A stretch of 41,377 nucleotides of DNA from Myxococcota bacterium (GTDB taxonomy: Bacteria; Myxococcota_A; Bradymonadia; UBA7976; UBA1532). Position 1 is the stretch's first letter. Every line of letters begins with the position of its first letter. The notes below the pieces were generated by a model. It was given only the letters and a program-made list of their open reading frames with translations. It was not told the origin of the DNA and ran no database searches. Where the stretch lies: positions 1 to 41,377 of the forward strand of contig JAHJCH010000033.1 of the NCBI GenBank assembly GCA_018813065.1. The letters run 5' to 3'. The translations under genes and the position numbers were made by a program. This document shows positions 19,418 to 27,530 of this stretch, piece by piece.

Positions 19418-20407
19418 TCAGCCCGCCGCCTCATTGATAAAGACCTCACACTCCGCGCTGCCCGCTGCATACGCCTTGGGCCAGAGCACGCAGGCGGAGA
19501 GGCAAGCGCCAGGGGCCACGCTGGCGCCCTCATCGACGAAGACCAGCCCCTTGAGCCGCGCGCCGGCGCCGATCCGCGCCCCTGAGAGGACGGCGCAGCG
19601 AGGGCCAATCTGCGCGCTGGGGTGGATCTCCGCGTCAGGGGCGATTCGACGCCCCTCCGCGTCGGCAGGGGGCAGCCAGGGGGCGGCGAGGCGCCCCTCT
19701 AACACATAGCGATGCGCCTCGATGTAGCGCTTCGGGGTGCCCACGTCGAGCCAGAGCGCGTCGGGGGGGGCGAAGAGCCCCTTGAGGGACGCCCCCTCGT
19801 TGAGTCGGCGCCGCCAAGCGCTGCGCAGGATGTCACATGGCCCCTCGGGGATGGCCTCGATCAGCTCAGGCTCGATGATCTGGATGCCCGTGTAGGCGGC
19901 GCCGATCAGATCCTCACGGTGCCCCGGGCCGATCACCTCGGCGATGCGGTGGATGTCACCCTCGGCGTCCAGGCGAACGCGGTTAAAAGGCGAGGAAGCG
20001 GGGACATGGCGGAGGATCAGCGTGCCCATGGCGCCGCTGGCGCGGTGCGCCTCGATGAGCGGCGCCAGCGGGAAGCTGAAGAGGGCGTCGCCGTTGATGA
20101 TCACGAGCGGGCCGCGCTGGGGGAGCGCGGCGGCGATGCCACGGACCCCCCCGCCGGTGCCCTGGAGTGACGCTTCGTTGATCCAGTGGAGCGTGAGATC
20201 ACGATCCAGCCTCAACGTGCGCTGAAAGGCGGCCCCAAGGTGATAGGTGTTGACGCCGATCTCATAAACCTCGGCGGCCTTGAGGGCGTCAAGGGCGCGC
20301 TCTATGAGGGGGCGCCCCGCGATGGGCACCAAAGGCTTGGGGCGCCGGGCGGTGAGGGGCCGTAGCCGCTCGCCGAGCCCCGCCGCGAGGACCGCGCCAT
20401 ACAACAT
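19418..20407 (-). CDS. Sugar-phosphate nucleotidyltransferase with left-handed beta-helix tail
   Basis: Codes for 329 residues. The N-terminal Rossmann-like domain has the family signature AAGLGERLRPLTARRPKPL, the metal-binding IINGDALF, and LWLDVGTPKRY near the end of the catalytic domain. The last 80 residues repeat hexapeptides (APDAEIHPSAQIGPRCAVL) that form a left-handed beta helix. It should couple a sugar-1-phosphate to a nucleotide; the overall look is close to mannose-1-phosphate guanylyltransferase and MurNAc-1-phosphate uridylyltransferase, and the exact sugar is undetermined. It may supply precursors for the envelope polysaccharide made by the glycosyltransferase at 23601. It is divergent from the sigma-54-type promoter at 20546. 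Confidence 0.88.
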   Translation of the reverse strand: MLYGAVLAAGLGERLRPLTARRPKPLVPIAGRPLIERALDALKAAEVYEIGVNTYHLGAAFQRTLRLDRDLTLHWINEASLQGTGGGVRGIAAALPQRGPLVIINGDALFSFPLAPLIEAHRASGAMGTLILRHVPASSPFNRVRLDAEGDIHRIAEVIGPGHREDLIGAAYTGIQIIEPELIEAIPEGPCDILRSAWRRRLNEGASLKGLFAPPDALWLDVGTPKRYIEAHRYVLEGRLAAPWLPPADAEGRRIAPDAEIHPSAQIGPRCAVLSGARIGAGARLKGLVFVDEGASVAPGACLSACVLWPKAYAAGSAECEVFINEAAG

Positions 20408-20479
20408 CTCAGGCTCTCACTTCGCCGAGGGGAGGGCGGTGATTGTAGGGGGCAGGACACGGATGTCGTGATTTTTCCA

Positions 20480-20495
20480 GAGAGGGGCCCCTCTC
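20480..20495. promoter_or_regulatory. Perfect 16-bp palindrome, candidate activator site
   Basis: GAGAGGGGCCCCTCTC is perfectly self-complementary and centred about 84 bases upstream of the predicted sigma-54-type start at 20572, a usual distance for an enhancer-binding protein. It also lies 73 bases upstream of the divergent nucleotidyltransferase start. Confidence 0.5.
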
Positions 20496-20521
20496 GCGCT
20501 ATTTTAATTAAGTAAATTCAA

Positions 20522-20533
20522 GAGGTTAACCTC
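20522..20533. promoter_or_regulatory. Perfect 12-bp palindrome next to the -24 element
   Basis: GAGGTTAACCTC is self-complementary and ends 12 bases before the -24/-12 site. It shares the outer GAG/CTC with the 20480 palindrome. An AT-rich tract of about 25 bases, which could bend, lies between the two. Confidence 0.45.
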
Positions 20534-20545
20534 AATATATTCTCA

Positions 20546-20561
20546 TGGCATATGATCTGCT
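20546..20561 (+). promoter_or_regulatory. Sigma-54 (-24/-12) promoter, predicted leaderless transcript
   Basis: TGGCATATGATCTGCT has GG at 20547-20548 and GC at 20559-20560 with ten bases between, matching RpoN spacing. The start of transcription should lie near 20572, two bases before GTG 20574, so the message would be leaderless or nearly so. It shares TGGCATA with the two sites before sigma-factor genes. Confidence 0.62.
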
Positions 20562-20573
20562 AAAAATCGGCGT

Positions 20574-22469
20574 GTGCGATACCTCACCCCGCTGCTGTTG
20601 ACCCTCTTGGCCTGCGCTGATCCAGCGCCAGGGCCCGCGCCTGAGCCCCAACGCGCGGACGCCACGGTTTATCCCCGCGCGTCGATCACCCACACCCTCA
20701 CGCTGGAGATCCTTGATCGCGCGGGGGGCGCGGCGGAGGGCGCGCCGCTGCGGCTCTCGGTGGAGGGGGGGGACGCTTCTGCCGTGATCTATGAGGTCGG
20801 CGATCCCACACGGATTACGCTCGATCTCGTCGAAGGCGCCTATCGCCTCACCGCGTTTCGTGATCGCGGCGATGATGGCGCCGATGACGCCTGCCCCTTC
20901 CCTCCCCTGCCAGAGCACGTCGAGATCGCCGATGAGCTGGATAATGTGCGCGGCGTCCTCTCCTTAGAGCTGCGCAAAGACACGCGCGCGACCCTCACCC
21001 TGGAGCGCTCGATCTGCGGGCCAGGGGAGCCGCTGACAGGGCTAGAGGGGATCATCCAGGCCCCCAATGAGGCGGCCTCATCTGGCCCCGTGTGGATGCT
21101 GCTTGAGCCGCTGGCGGCGACGCCGGAGGGCGCCGCGCCCCAGCCGATCTTGCGCGTCCCCATCTTCCCAGAGGGCCTCCAGGGGGCGCGGCCCTTCAGC
21201 TTCGGTGAGCTGCTGCCGGGCTTTTACCAGCTGACGGTGTTCGTCGATGAGGATGAGGACGCCTGCTTGACGCTCTGCGGGGGGCCGCTGAGCGGCGGAG
21301 ATCGCCTCTGGGCGCGGCGAGCGCGGATCGAGATCCAAGCAGGCGCGCGCGCGACGCTGGAGGAGATCTTGACCTTGGAGGCCGCCGACTGCGCGGCGGA
21401 GATGACGGGGCTGCGCGGCGCCGTGACCCTCGCCTTGGTCAACAGCGAGGCGGCGGAGATCGCTGAAGAGGGCGCGCCGCGCTACGCTGGCGCGCTGATG
21501 GCGGCGCTCTTTAACCTTGAAGGGCAGCGGCTCTATCAACGCACCCTCCTTGAGCACCTCGACGCGCGCCCCACCCCGCTCCCCTTCACCCTCACCGGCA
21601 TCGCTCCAGGTGACTACACCCTGGCGTTGTGGCTGGATCGCGACGCAGATGGGGGCTTCTCCCCTTGTGGTGGGCTCATCTCCGGCTGGGATCTCCTCTC
21701 GCTGCGCCAACCTGTGCGCGTCACCGCCGATCAGATCACAGACAGCGGGCTGTGGGCCTTGGAGGCGGGTCACTGTGAAGACGATCAGGGCATCGAGGGC
21801 GCGATCTCCGTGGAGATCGAGGCGGGGCCGATGAGCACGGGGCGGCCTGTGCGGCTGGAGCTTTATCCGCTGGAGGCTGAGGGCGCGCGCCGCAGCGTCC
21901 TCCTCTTTGAGAACCACGCGCAGCTGACGGGGATGACCCCCTTTATCCGCACCGAGGCCTTGCCCCAGGGCGTGTATCGAGCGCGCGTTTATATCGACAC
22001 TGATCAAGACGGCCGCTTCTTGAGCTGCGAGGCCAGCCCGTGGGCGGATCGCAGCAGCACCGAGACGTTCATTGTTGAGATCGATGAAGGGGCGCGCGTT
22101 GATCTTGGACGCCGCGTCATCGCGCCGATCGGCTGTCCGGTGCCTCAGATCGAGCTGTGGCCTGTCTTTGGGCTGAGTGATCTGGGCGCCTCAGCGCCTT
22201 TCCCCCTCCGCGTGGAGATTGAGGAGCGCGGCGGCTGGCGCGACGATCGTCTGTTGATGGAGCGCTTTGAGCCTTACACCCCCGCCCGGCTCCTCCTCAC
22301 GCCAGGCCGCTTTCGCTTGACGGCCTACCTCGACAGCGACGCCGATGAGCGCTTCACCCCTTGCGGGCGAGCAGGCGCGGATCACAGCGCCGCGCAGCTT
22401 GAGCTTGAGCTTGGCGCGCATATCTCGATCACCGAGGTTGAGCTTCAGCTCAGCCGCTGCGCGCCCTGA
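20574..22469 (+). CDS. Repeat lipoprotein with Asp-rich, calcium-loop-like modules
   Basis: Codes for 631 residues. GTG 20574 gives MRYLTPLLLTLLAC, a short lipoprotein signal with Cys14; no other in-frame start precedes a usable signal and no ribosome binding site is seen. The mature protein has five beta-rich modules, each ending in a GxYxLTxFxD-type strand followed by an acidic loop and Cys-Gly (LDRDADGGFSPCGG, IDTDQDGRFLSCEA, LDSDADERFTPCGR, VDEDEDACLTLCGG). The loops resemble DxDxDG calcium sites and the cysteines may pair between modules. No catalytic motif. Probably a surface-exposed lipoprotein under RpoN control, judging from the -24/-12 site immediately upstream. Confidence 0.8.
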   Translation: MRYLTPLLLTLLACADPAPGPAPEPQRADATVYPRASITHTLTLEILDRAGGAAEGAPLRLSVEGGDASAVIYEVGDPTRITLDLVEGAYRLTAFRDRGDDGADDACPFPPLPEHVEIADELDNVRGVLSLELRKDTRATLTLERSICGPGEPLTGLEGIIQAPNEAASSGPVWMLLEPLAATPEGAAPQPILRVPIFPEGLQGARPFSFGELLPGFYQLTVFVDEDEDACLTLCGGPLSGGDRLWARRARIEIQAGARATLEEILTLEAADCAAEMTGLRGAVTLALVNSEAAEIAEEGAPRYAGALMAALFNLEGQRLYQRTLLEHLDARPTPLPFTLTGIAPGDYTLALWLDRDADGGFSPCGGLISGWDLLSLRQPVRVTADQITDSGLWALEAGHCEDDQGIEGAISVEIEAGPMSTGRPVRLELYPLEAEGARRSVLLFENHAQLTGMTPFIRTEALPQGVYRARVYIDTDQDGRFLSCEASPWADRSSTETFIVEIDEGARVDLGRRVIAPIGCPVPQIELWPVFGLSDLGASAPFPLRVEIEERGGWRDDRLLMERFEPYTPARLLLTPGRFRLTAYLDSDADERFTPCGRAGADHSAAQLELELGAHISITEVELQLSRCAP

Positions 22470-22510
22470 GCGGCGCGCTTAAGCGAGGGGGGGTCAAAGA
22501 AACTCACCCA

Positions 22511-22610
22511 GGGTCAAGCGCGACCCGAACAAAGGCAAGTATTTAAATATAAAGCATTTAGTTTTTTTTAATACCCCACCGTCGTGATCACTCTGGGTGT
22601 ACTTTGACCC
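22511..22610. promoter_or_regulatory. Two GGGT-N8-ACCC inverted repeats, 84 bp apart
   Basis: GGGT/ACCC half-sites occur at 22511-22526 and 22595-22610 with the same 8-base spacer. Their centres lie about 150 and 67 bases before the predicted start at 22669, and the 84-base distance equals eight DNA turns. An AT-rich run lies between them. This arrangement suits a pair of activator-binding sites for a sigma-54 enhancer-binding protein. Confidence 0.5.
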
Positions 22611-22642
22611 TGTGTGCTTCAGCAAACCGGGGCGAATCTGAC

Positions 22643-22658
22643 TGGCATACCCTCTGCA
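22643..22658 (+). promoter_or_regulatory. Sigma-54 (-24/-12) promoter of the WhiG/FliA-type sigma gene
   Basis: TGGCATACCCTCTGCA has GG at 22644-22645 and GC at 22656-22657, ten bases apart. It differs at only two positions from the 10960 site. The predicted start near 22669 gives a 23-base leader to ATG 22692 containing a GGGGGG/ATGAG ribosome-binding region. Confidence 0.72.
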
Positions 22659-22691
22659 CAAGCGGGCCGCGAGCACAGGGGGGATGAGACC

Positions 22692-23441
22692 ATGAGCAAG
22701 CACCTCGCGCAGAGCACCCAGGCTGAAGCGGAGACCTTCGATCGCAACCGCATTGTCGAGCGCTACGCCTACCTGATTAACAAAGTCGCCTATAAGATGA
22801 TCGCCCGCCTCCCCGCCAACGTCGAGATGGATGATCTGCGCAGCGCAGGGGTCATCGGGTTGATCGACGCGGCGGAGAAGTACGATCCTGAAAAGAGCAG
22901 CAATTTCAAGAGCTACGCCGAAATCCGCATCCGCGGCGCGATGGTCGATGAGCTGCGCAGCTTGGACTGGGTGCCCCGCAGCGTTCGCCAAAAGAGCGCC
23001 AACATCGAGGGCGTCCGCCGGGCCATGACCGCCCGGCTGGGGCGGCCCGCCAGCCACACCGAGGTCGCGGATGAGATGGGGTTGACGCTGGAGGAGTTCC
23101 AGCTGATGCAGCGCAAGGCGCAGGCCCTCTCGGTGATCTCATATGAAGATCTGGGCGGCGGCGGCGAGGAGCGGCGCAGCTTCCTCGACTGCATCGCCGA
23201 CAGCAAGGCCGCCGATCCTGAGCAGTCCAGCCAAGAGAGCAATGAACGTCAGCTGATGTTGAAGGCGATTCAAAAGCTCACGGAGCGTCAACGCGTCGTC
23301 CTTAGCCTCTACTACTTCGAGGATCTCAACCTCAAAGAGATCGGCGGCATCCTCGGCGTCACCGAGTCACGCATCAGCCAAATTCACTCCAAGGCCGTCT
23401 CTCTCCTGCGCCCAATCCTCGCTGAGATGCTTGAAGCGTAA
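22692..23441 (+). CDS. Group 3 sigma factor of the FliA/WhiG type
   Basis: Codes for 249 residues, the usual length. Region 2 starts RNRIVERYAYLINKVAYKM and carries MDDLRSAGVIGLIDAAEKYDP and FKSYAEIRIRGAMVDELRSLDWVPRSVR; region 3 has GRPASHTEVADEMGLTLEEF; region 4 has LTERQRVVLSLYYFEDLNLKEIG and VTESRISQIHSKAVSLLR. This set is characteristic of sigma-28 (FliA) and WhiG. No flagellar gene lies in the window, so control of type IV pilus, surface or developmental genes is as likely as flagella. An anti-sigma gene is not adjacent. ATG 22692 has a G-rich binding site eight bases upstream and a -24/-12 promoter 49 bases upstream. Confidence 0.93.
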   Translation: MSKHLAQSTQAEAETFDRNRIVERYAYLINKVAYKMIARLPANVEMDDLRSAGVIGLIDAAEKYDPEKSSNFKSYAEIRIRGAMVDELRSLDWVPRSVRQKSANIEGVRRAMTARLGRPASHTEVADEMGLTLEEFQLMQRKAQALSVISYEDLGGGGEERRSFLDCIADSKAADPEQSSQESNERQLMLKAIQKLTERQRVVLSLYYFEDLNLKEIGGILGVTESRISQIHSKAVSLLRPILAEMLEA

Positions 23442-23536
23442 ACCTCGCCGAACTCCGCCTCGCTTAAGCGCTTGAGGTCAAATCTCCACCGCCGCGCTTC
23501 AATTCAACAAAGATTCGGTTTTTCTCTGAGCCCTCG

Positions 23537-23565
23537 TTGACAGGTGAGGAGGGCGACCTTATACT
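23537..23565 (+). promoter_or_regulatory. Sigma-70 promoter of the glycosyltransferase gene
   Basis: TTGACA at 23537-23542 and TATACT at 23560-23565 are separated by 17 bases: a perfect -35 and a 5-of-6 -10. The transcription start should lie near 23572, about 30 bases before the start codon. It is the best sigma-70 promoter in the window. Confidence 0.75.
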
Positions 23566-23600
23566 GCGCCCGCTCAAACACCATACATGGATCATTCGGG

Positions 23601-25097
23601 ATGGGACCTGGTGAAATTCTCTTCTTGGTTCTTTACTTTGGGGTCCTGCTCGCCCTGAGCTTTTACGGTGGACACCGATATCACATCGCTTACTTGTACT
23701 ACAAGCACAAGAAAGAAAAGCCTCAAGGGCTTATCGATGATAATCGGCCACTGCCCAAGGTTACAATTCAACTCCCCGTGTTCAACGAGCGCTACGTCGT
23801 TGGTCGTTTGATTGATCACGTTTGTAAAATTCGCTATCCAGCGGAGCTGTTAGAGATCCAAGTCTTGGATGACTCTACAGATGACACCGTTGAGCTGGCG
23901 CGGGAGGCGGTAGATCGCTGGCACGCTAAAGGCGTGAACATTGTCCATATTCATCGCACAAACCGTCAAGGTTTTAAGGCGGGTGCCCTTCAAGAAGGCA
24001 TGGCCGTCGCGCATGGCGAGTTTATCGCGGTCTTTGACGCTGATTTTATTCCGCCTGTTGACTTCTTAGAGCGTACGCTGCCTCACTTCAAGCATGATGG
24101 AATTGGGATGGTGCAGACACGCTGGGATCATATTAACCGTCACTACTCTCTGTTGACTGAAGCCCAGAGCATCTTACTCGACGGTCACTTTATGATCGAG
24201 CACACCGCGCGTAACCGCTCCGGGCGCTTCTTTAACTTCAATGGCACCGCGGGAATCTGGCGCAAGACATGTATTCAAGACGCGGGCGGTTGGGAGCACG
24301 ACACACTCACAGAGGATCTCGATCTCTCCTACCGCGCTCAAATGGCGGGGTGGCGGTTCGTCTTCCTCAATGATCTCCTCTCCCCCGCAGAGATCCCCAT
24401 CGAGATGACCGCGTTTAAGACGCAGCAACATCGCTGGGCCAAGGGGTCCATCCAGGTCGCCTTGAAGATCCTACCCCGCATCCTTAAGAGTGATTTGCCC
24501 CGCAAGGTGAAGTTTGAGGCGTTTATTCATCTTACAAGCAACGTCGCTTATGTAATGATGATTGTGCTCTCACTTATGATGCCATTCTCTTTGCATATTC
24601 GCATTGATCACAATTGGTATCAAGCCCTTCTGCTCGATCTGCCTTTCTTCTTGGGCGCGACCTTCTCTGTATCGGTTTTCTATTTGATCAGCCAGGTTGA
24701 GGTTCAGAAATGGGATAAGTGGTGGCAGCCCGTTGTTTATTTGCCCTTTGTCTTAGCCTTGGGGATCGGCTTGGCGGTGAATAACGCTAAAGCCACGCTG
24801 GAGGCGCTTTTCGGTCATGAGTCTCCCTTCGTGCGCACCCCTAAGCTGGCGATTGAGGATAAACAAAGCAACCTCTCCGTACGCACGCCTTATCGCGCGG
24901 GTAAGAACCTCTTGGCGTACATTGAGCTGGGGTTGGGGCTTTATTACACCTATACCGTGCTCTATTGCCTCTGGGCCGGGCTCTTCCTCGCGCTGCCCTT
25001 TATGCTCCTCTTCCAGTTTGGCTTCCTCTACACCGGCTTGATGAGCCGCTTTCAGTGGAGCTTCGGTCATAAGAAGCCCGTTGAGGCTGAGCAGTAA
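23601..25097 (+). CDS. Processive family 2 glycosyltransferase, membrane-bound (cellulose synthase/CslA-like)
   Basis: Codes for 498 residues. One N-terminal membrane segment (ILFLVLYFGVLLALSFYG) precedes a GT2 domain with VTIQLPVFNERYVVGRLI, DDSTDD, the metal-binding DADF, the catalytic-base motif TEDLDLSYR and the QQHRWAKG (QxxRW) motif. Four or so further membrane helices follow, separated by a loop. Order and motifs match bacterial beta-glucan/mannan synthases and ceramide glucosyltransferase-like enzymes, which extend and export a polysaccharide using nucleotide-sugar. No PilZ domain is fused, but a PilZ gene is nearby. Codons are more AT-rich than in adjoining genes. ATG 23601 is preferred because an upstream extension to 23544 would overlap the -10 box. 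Confidence 0.9.
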   Translation: MGPGEILFLVLYFGVLLALSFYGGHRYHIAYLYYKHKKEKPQGLIDDNRPLPKVTIQLPVFNERYVVGRLIDHVCKIRYPAELLEIQVLDDSTDDTVELAREAVDRWHAKGVNIVHIHRTNRQGFKAGALQEGMAVAHGEFIAVFDADFIPPVDFLERTLPHFKHDGIGMVQTRWDHINRHYSLLTEAQSILLDGHFMIEHTARNRSGRFFNFNGTAGIWRKTCIQDAGGWEHDTLTEDLDLSYRAQMAGWRFVFLNDLLSPAEIPIEMTAFKTQQHRWAKGSIQVALKILPRILKSDLPRKVKFEAFIHLTSNVAYVMMIVLSLMMPFSLHIRIDHNWYQALLLDLPFFLGATFSVSVFYLISQVEVQKWDKWWQPVVYLPFVLALGIGLAVNNAKATLEALFGHESPFVRTPKLAIEDKQSNLSVRTPYRAGKNLLAYIELGLGLYYTYTVLYCLWAGLFLALPFMLLFQFGFLYTGLMSRFQWSFGHKKPVEAEQ

Positions 25098-25228
25098 GCC
25101 GCCTCTGCCCCGCCTGCCCCGCCCAAAGCACCCGATAACAGCATCCCCCTTGAGTTTGAGCGCCTTCGGTGTTCTCTTTGGGCAGCCGAGCGGCTAACAA
25201 TGATCACCCTCACCGGGCTGCTGAGTCG

Positions 25229-26674
25229 ATGATGTGGACCCCCCGAATCGGATCTTTTGTTCTTATGCTCCTCACGGCGATGAGCATCAGCGGCGCCCTC
25301 TCGCTCGTCGAGGCGGAGGCCAACGCGCCGCTTGAGGAGGCCACCCAGCGCGCTCAAGGGCTCAAGGCGCTCGTCGAAGCCCATCTCCTGGATCTGCGTG
25401 GGCGTCGCCTCGATCTGCTCTATCACCTCAGCCGCGATCCTGAGCTGTCTACGGCGCTGCGCACCTTTAAGCCATCGCGCGGCGGCAAGCGCAGCTCAAC
25501 CACCCCCCTTGAGCCCATCCTGCACCGGCTCACCGCGCCCTATAACCGAGGCGCTTGGCTCCTGCTCGATGGTGAAGGGCGCCGCTTGGCGCAGATCAAC
25601 GCCGATGAGGCCCAGCTTGAGGCCCTCGCCGCCTTGCCCGTTAAGGCTGAGGCGCCCTCAATCGGGCAGCATCAGGGGGATTGGCTCTTGAGCGTGCCCA
25701 TCGAGGGGGATGGGCAGCCTTGGCGCTTGGCGCACGCTTATCCCATCCCCTTTGAGGCCCTTGAGCGCTTCGCCCAGCACCTCCAAGGTGAGTTTAAGTG
25801 GTTCTTCTTCTTAAACGGGGTCGCGCGGCTTGAGCCCCTCAAGGGCCTGAGCTTGCCCCTCGCCGATCCCTTCCCCACAGAGCTGGAGCTTGAGGGCGCC
25901 ACCCAGGCGATCTGGCGTTATCCCCTCGACGCGCAGCTGCAGGGCTTGGAGGTGGGCTTGATGGCCCCCGCCCTGCCCTTCCGACAGCGCGTACAGACGC
26001 ACCCGTTGGCGCTCTTTAAGGCGGCGCGCGGTGATCTGCGCCGCACGATCGCGCTGACAGGCCTGTTCCTCATCGCTTGGCTCTTGTTGATCGCCGTCAG
26101 CGAGTGGGGCGTCAAGGAGCCGCTGGCGCGCTTGGCCAATGAGCTTAAGGCGGAGAGGGCTCCACAGGTGAGCCGCTATCCAGGTTGGCTTGAGCCCCTC
26201 ATCGAGGCCCTGAACTACAACGGGCGGCGGCGCAGCGGCGCTTCAATCAAGCTCGACTCGGCCCCACAACCCCAGCGCGTGCCCACCGAGATGCTCGGCT
26301 CGTTGCCGAGCAAGCCCAACTCGCTTCAAGCGCCCACCACCGCGCCGCAGCCCGCCTTGGATGAGCGTGACACGGTCGCGGTTGAGGCCCTTGATACGTT
26401 TGATGATCCCGAGGAGCTGGAGGAGGGGCTGGAGGAGAAGTTTCAATTTTTATTTCGAGAGTTTATCGATACAAAAGCGCTCTGTGGTGAAGGGACGCAT
26501 AGCATCGACTATCTTAAATTTAGAGAGAGCGTCATGAACACACGCGCCTCTCTTATGAGCCGGCACTCCGGTTGTGTTGATATTCGTTTTCGTGTTTATG
26601 TAAAAAACAATAAAGCTGCGCTTAAAGCAGCTCCCATTTATGAAAATGAGATTAATCAAGAAGATCGCGACTAA
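25229..26674 (+). CDS. Membrane-anchored sensor-like protein with a C-terminal MXAN_5187-type domain
   Basis: Codes for about 481 residues. An N-terminal membrane helix (IGSFVLMLLTAMSISGALSL) and a second near residue 290 (IALTGLFLIAWLLLIAVSEW) bracket an exported domain of about 260 residues, the topology of a sensor. A Pro/Ala linker leads to a conserved-looking C-terminal domain of about 90 residues (EKFQFLFREFIDTKALCGEG ... LKFRESVMNTRASLM). From memory this matches the C-terminal domain named after MXAN_5187 in Myxococcus. There is no kinase or cyclase domain. The final 240 bases use AT-ending codons. Start 25229 is the first of two ATGs and is weakly supported. Confidence 0.72.
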   Translation: MMWTPRIGSFVLMLLTAMSISGALSLVEAEANAPLEEATQRAQGLKALVEAHLLDLRGRRLDLLYHLSRDPELSTALRTFKPSRGGKRSSTTPLEPILHRLTAPYNRGAWLLLDGEGRRLAQINADEAQLEALAALPVKAEAPSIGQHQGDWLLSVPIEGDGQPWRLAHAYPIPFEALERFAQHLQGEFKWFFFLNGVARLEPLKGLSLPLADPFPTELELEGATQAIWRYPLDAQLQGLEVGLMAPALPFRQRVQTHPLALFKAARGDLRRTIALTGLFLIAWLLLIAVSEWGVKEPLARLANELKAERAPQVSRYPGWLEPLIEALNYNGRRRSGASIKLDSAPQPQRVPTEMLGSLPSKPNSLQAPTTAPQPALDERDTVAVEALDTFDDPEELEEGLEEKFQFLFREFIDTKALCGEGTHSIDYLKFRESVMNTRASLMSRHSGCVDIRFRVYVKNNKAALKAAPIYENEINQEDRD

Positions 26675-26676
26675 TT

Positions 26677-27474
26677 TTACGATATCTCATCAAAAAATAG
26701 CGGCGCGCGTAAATCCATGAAGGCATGAATCGCCTCTTGTGATGCTTTATCTAAATTCAAAAACTCTACGCCCATCCCAGGCCAGCGTTGAGGTTGGCTT
26801 GGGTCCACTGTTCGCACCCAACGCACGATCGCGTCGGCGCGCATCGCCAGGCCGCCCGGGAGGGTGAAGGCCACCTCCACAGGGTGGCCGATGGGCAGGA
26901 GATCGAAGCTGGCGATAAAGAGCCCGCCGCCAGAGATGTCTTGGGCGAAGCCTGAGAAGAAGTTGTCCTGGCTGGTCAAGGAGATGCGCACGTCGAGGCG
27001 CTGGCGATCGGCGCCTCGGCGCTGGTGCGTCGGCGAGGGCGCGCTGAAGAAGGCGGCGGTGCGGCGTGGATCTTGGCGCGCCTCAAGGTGGCTCGTCCAA
27101 CGGCTGCACTCATCGAGGCGTTGGTAGGCGTCGCTGAGGCTACGCTGAAGAAAGTCCAGCGCGCCGTCACGGGCCTGGAGCCCACGCGCGCGCTCCTCAA
27201 GGGCCACTTGGCGCGCCTGAAAGCCTCGATGGCGCTCCGCCACCCCCGGCGGCGGCGCCACCCTCGGCAACGCCTTGAGCACCTGCCCCGCCTCGCTGTC
27301 GCCCTCGCTCAGCAGCCGCGCCAGCCGCTTTTGCAGCACCCGACAGCGGCCCTCAATCCCCAAGATCTCCGCCTCCAGCGCCTGCTCTCGCTGGAGCATC
27401 GTCAGCTCACGCCTTGAGGCCTCATCCTCCTCCGCCTTGAGCTGGCAAAGCAGGTCTTCATAAGGGCTGCTCAT
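26677..27474 (-). CDS. PilZ domain protein with N-terminal coiled coil
   Basis: Codes for 265 residues. The first 130 are a charged coiled coil (KAEEDEASRRELTMLQREQ onward). The C-terminal 110 form a PilZ domain: the RRGADRQR region supplies the RxxxR arginines, DISGGGLFIAS the DxSxxG motif, and GMGVEFLNL the family's late strand. This would bind cyclic di-GMP, or act as an unliganded PilZ module as in several delta-proteobacterial pilus/gliding proteins. ATG 27474 is seven bases from GGAG; two further in-frame starts precede it directly. The 3' end abuts that of the 25229 gene, convergent with two bases between. Confidence 0.86.
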   Translation of the reverse strand: MSSPYEDLLCQLKAEEDEASRRELTMLQREQALEAEILGIEGRCRVLQKRLARLLSEGDSEAGQVLKALPRVAPPPGVAERHRGFQARQVALEERARGLQARDGALDFLQRSLSDAYQRLDECSRWTSHLEARQDPRRTAAFFSAPSPTHQRRGADRQRLDVRISLTSQDNFFSGFAQDISGGGLFIASFDLLPIGHPVEVAFTLPGGLAMRADAIVRWVRTVDPSQPQRWPGMGVEFLNLDKASQEAIHAFMDLRAPLFFDEIS

Positions 27475-27530
27475 CATCACTCTCCAGGAGGGCGTATCCC
27501 TCGCGCGCCCGTCGTGATAAAACCCCTCTT

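Noticed and set aside
23458-23477. Inverted repeat after the WhiG-type sigma gene as terminator
   Set aside because: Only about five base pairs can form before mismatches; no T-run follows.
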